Under the pieces are notes generated by a model. That model searched no databases, was not told the origin of the DNA, and was given only the letters and a program-made list of their open reading frames with translations. A stretch of DNA of 64,000 bases from Amaranthus tricolor (taxonomy: Eukaryota; Streptophyta; Magnoliopsida; Caryophyllales; Amaranthaceae). Made by a program: the position numbers and the translations under genes. The stretch lies in contig NC_080048.1 in the NCBI RefSeq assembly GCF_026212465.1, positions 29,496,331-29,560,330 of the forward strand, in the 5' to 3' direction. Shown here piece after piece: positions 60,925 through 64,000 of this stretch; position 1 is the stretch's first letter, and each line of letters opens with the position of its first letter.

Positions 60925-62251
60925 TAGGGATGGCAATGAATGGGTCGGATCTAGATCGTGTCCAGATGGACTCGGATCTAGATTCGTTTTCATAGGAAAA
61001 TAGATTGAGGTGGTTTGGTCATGTGCAGAGAAAGACTTTCGACGCCCCCATGAGGAAGGTAGAAAGCATTATAGTAAAGGGTAAGAGGAGTCGAGGAAGA
61101 CCCAGGAGAATTAGGGATGAGCAAATAAGAGTTGACTTGCATGAGTTAAACCTCTCTGCGGACCTGACTAGGGATAGGAGCAGTTGGAGACGCCATATCC
61201 ATGTCTTAGATTACTGATGTCCTCTTAGTATACCTTTAAGTGTCTTTAATTTCTTGCTCTTATCGTTTTCTTTCTATTAGTTCTTTGTTTTCTTTCTATA
61301 GTGGTTCTACTTTTATTTTATAGGTCTTTAAGTTATCTTTCACGTTTAATCACGTCTCTTTATCTTCCTCGAGCCGGGAGACTCCTTTAGCCGCGCTCTC
61401 TTTCATGAGTATGAGTTGCCGCCGTCTTTCCCTCCCCAGATCCTGGCCTTAGTTTTTTATGAGCGGGATATACTAGGTAGGATGATGATGATGAAGACCT
61501 AGATTCTAATTCAGATCCGTGAGTCTAAATTTTCCAGGACCCAAATCCTGATCTATGGATATTGCAGATCTAATATCAAATTCAGGTTTATAACGGGTCC
61601 AATTTATTTCCACGTGTTTGATGGAATTTGAATCGTATTGAGATTGAGATAGAATTATATTCCTTGATTGATAATAATAATATACCTAACCTCCCTGATT
61701 TCAGAACTTATTTATGATTCTACTTGAAAGCACCCATGAGAAAATACTCTTGTTAATTTCTTAATTCAAAAATTTTGGCCATGGTATCAAATCTGGTTCT
61801 AATGTGGCCTCTTGATTCTGGAAGTAAAACTAGTAATTATATTTTTCAAAATTAGTTAGTCTTCAATGCATTGCGTTGTCTAAAAATGTTGTAAACTCAT
61901 TATTAGCTACAATTTGAGCCAAAACTCTAATGAAAATAAGGCAAACTTAGAAGGGGGATTTTGTTTATAGAATAAGCTTTGGGTAGTTTAGCGCTTGGGT
62001 TTTCCTTTGGGTAATCTAGTAAAATGTTGATTGCTGCTATATATAAAGGTATATTTTTAATAAAAACGTTCCTAAGAATCCATAGGTTCGAATCTGGGTA
62101 TATTTTTTTAATCCGGATTCGGATTCATCAATTTTAAACGTATCTAGACCAAATCGGATCTGACGGGTCTAAAATTTTTGGAACCCAAAACCGTAAAAAC
62201 GGATTTGAATCCACAGATTCAAGCCAGATCCATGATCCATTGTCATCCCTA
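60925..62251. mobile_element. hAT-type non-autonomous element interrupted by a LINE
   Basis: The ends TAGGGATGGCAATGAATGG and CCATTGTCATCCCTA form an inverted pair. The flanks AGACATAT (60917-60924) and AGACAAAA (62252-62259) match at 6 of 8. The subterminal sequence is dense in GGATCTAGATCC- and CGGATCTG-like words on both sides (60940-60990, 61495-61610 and 62080-62240). The middle is AT-rich and non-coding. Confidence 0.72.
60990..61493 (+). mobile_element. 5'-truncated RTE LINE inserted in the hAT-type element
   Basis: Starts within GAAAATAGATTGAGGTGG and encodes LRWFGHVQRKTFDAPMRKVE, then [40 protein letters not shown] and RRHIHVLDY, stopping at 61215-61217. About 270 bases of 3' UTR follow, with CTCGAGCCGGGAGACTCC and ATGAGCGGGATATACTAGG, then GATGATGATGATGA. 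The flanks share CTAGATTC (about 60978-60985 and 61500-61507), consistent with a target duplication. It is the least decayed copy of this LINE family in the window. Confidence 0.85.
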
Positions 62252-62289
62252 AGACAAAATCTCTTTTATATGGATAATGATAAGAATAT

Positions 62290-63620
62290 TTGTGATGCCA
62301 TTGTTGGCACATGATTGAATATGCCAATAAAAGTTAAAAATAAGGTCAAAGTAAAAACATTTATGGTGAGGTTGGATCATCCAAATTTACATGAGAAATG
62401 TTGTTACATACCTCTTGCTTGTTTTACAATGCCCAAGCAAAAATCAAGCTTACGCGAGCTTTTGCACGCTTTAATGGTCTCATCTGGCTATTCTTTTAAC
62501 TGAAACGAGGTTGTAATTAATGATCAATTTGAAACTTGTTGGAACAAAATCTAATGCTTGTCTCATTTTGATGGAAAAGCTATTGTATGCTTTAATTATA
62601 AGGGTGTTTTCTCTTTAAGTGAGACATACATTTACTAGATTGTGTATATTTTTCTGCACTACAATTAGCAAGGTTATTAATCTGACAATACTAGACACAC
62701 TTTATAGCTCGGCATAATTGAGATGGTGTGTAGATTTCTAATGTATTTCATACCATCATTTTTCGACGTAATGCCTTGTATGTTTAATTGTTCGTCTTAT
62801 ACATGAGGTTAAACTTGGTGGCCTAGACACATGAGGTACATGTATTCTTTCAAACATGCAATGTGTTATTTTAAGGAAATAATTGCAAATTCGGCTAAAT
62901 CTAAAGTTTGTATTTTCCAACGAATAATTATCCAAGGTCTAAATATGAATGAAGACTTAAAGATTATGGTTTGAAGATATGAATAAATGTTTTTGTGTTG
63001 CAAAATCTATTCGAGGTCAATTAATACTTGTATAAACACATTGAATTTCTAAGAAGCCAATATGCTGCAAAAATCATGTCTAATTAGTTGATGAAAGAAC
63101 ATAATGTTTAAGCTGTGCATTTTTCTTGGAAAAAGAGATGCTAGAGTTATTTATCACGATTATTAACGTCTTTGATACGTTAAGGTGGCTAACATATGAC
63201 CCTACATGTATTGTCTATTATTATAAAGGATGTTACATAGGTGGATACTCATTATATGATCATAATGATAAATTTACAATTCAAAATAGTAAAGTTAAGG
63301 TGATTGAGTCACTTTCATATATTGCAACACTTATTAAAAATGGAACATATTAATATGGGGTTATTGAACTGATTTTATAGTTTGATTATATTTTTTCAAG
63401 ATCTCTATTAAGATGCAAGTGGTTTAAGTAATAAAGTTGTGAAACAACATGTGCATGGACATTTAACCCATGTAAACCTAAGTTGCTTAAGTGTGATCCA
63501 TTTATTTTTGCATTAAAGGGGTATGTAATTTTTGTATGAATGAACTAGCTCAATATAAATGATCAACTTTATTCGAAAGGAAGAGAATATTTTAGGGATT
63601 AAAAATATTGAGGATGAAGA
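62290..63620 (+). pseudogene. Decayed CACTA transposase C-terminal region (tnp2 end, DUF4218, DUF4216)
   Basis: 62370-62503 reads RLDHPNLHEKCCYIPLACFT and LLHALMVSSGYSFN, like the tnp2 stretch before the SHDCH block. 62655-62800 reads FFCTTISKV, then YFIPSFFDVMPCMF; 62800-62900 reads EVKLGG, RHMRYMYSFKHAMCYFKEII and ANSAKSKV, matching the PPSFFD, GGPV and RYMYPFER blocks of DUF4218. 63170-63345 reads WLTYDPTCIVYYYKGCYIGG, then YDHNDKFTIQNSKVKV, equivalent to the QNSGV region. 63356-63530 reads YGVIEL, LLRCKWF and DPFIFALKG, equivalent to DUF4216. Many stops and frame changes show an old dead copy. Its relation to CACTA elements 1 and 2 is unknown. Confidence 0.72.
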
Positions 63621-64000
63621 AGAATATGTTAAATAATTTAATAAAAGTTCACCTTCTAAATGAATCAACAGTACACAACCTTATTACGAGATGATTACAA
63701 TGAAAGATTTTATGTATTTGTATATATTGTCATGCAAACTTGGTAAGTTTCATTTATATGAGCGTGTAATGATAGAAGAAGGATTTTGATGCATACGTTG
63801 TAATTAATTTAACTAGTTGTTTATACTATTTTCATATTGCATATTGTTGAACCGACCTCTTGATTAAATTAGTTTTTATATTTTATGAGGGAAGACTAAA
63901 GTTTATTTTTATTATTGATCAAAATATTAAGTCATATATGTAATTATGTTTTATGATTATACTATTTATATTGAATGAAATATAAGTTCAAAAGAGCTTC
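63621..64000. other. AT-rich sequence to the window edge
   Basis: No gene or element recognised. Confidence 0.4.

Overview
The window is AT-rich plant nuclear DNA, almost certainly from a eudicot. It holds one host gene with clear spliced structure, a NAC transcription factor, inside a dense and repeatedly nested set of transposable elements: Ty3 and Copia LTR elements, RTE-type LINEs, CACTA, hAT and MITE families. I found no bacterial-style operons, CRISPR arrays, rRNA or tRNA genes. The species cannot be named from sequence alone; some repeat motifs suggest Caryophyllales, but that is a guess.

Region by region. 1-8289 is the 5' two thirds of a minus-strand Ty3 retrotransposon with an uninterrupted gag-pol frame running off the left edge, a tRNA-Met-type primer-binding site and a long LTR. 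It sits in an older LTR-element remnant (8290-8800). 9-14.7 kb is AT-rich DNA with a foldback MITE, a LINE 3' end and ACCCG-rich repeat tracts. 14.7-27 kb is a nest. A first CACTA element (from 14706) carries an inserted hAT element (15670-18526) and is cut off at about 19.3 kb by the LTR of a minus-strand retroelement. That LTR was itself hit by a second CACTA element (20349-24254, 3-bp target duplication GCA). The second CACTA is a relative of the first and preserves the unoccupied hAT site. It also carries a Ulp1/C48-like cysteine protease gene.

27-34 kb holds a palindromic MITE, a decayed Ty3 element (28-31.9 kb, protease and most of RT lost), a Copia fragment and a 51-bp tandem repeat. 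34-40.7 kb is mostly AT-rich intergenic DNA with a Harbinger-like MITE and possible exons of an unidentified minus-strand gene (36.4-37.5 kb). 40748-44023 is a hAT-type element with a nested LTR.

45107-55110 is the NAC gene: four exons, a predicted 351-residue protein and about 9 kb of introns filled with LINE, MITE and hAT insertions. 55-64 kb holds RTE LINE pieces, one inserted into another hAT element (60925-62251), and a decayed CACTA transposase region (62.3-63.6 kb).

The NAC gene is the only probable host regulator. Everything else recognisable is mobile-element coding sequence, mostly broken. The main interest lies in the insertion order that can be read directly, the shared hAT termini across several non-autonomous copies, and the protease-bearing CACTA.
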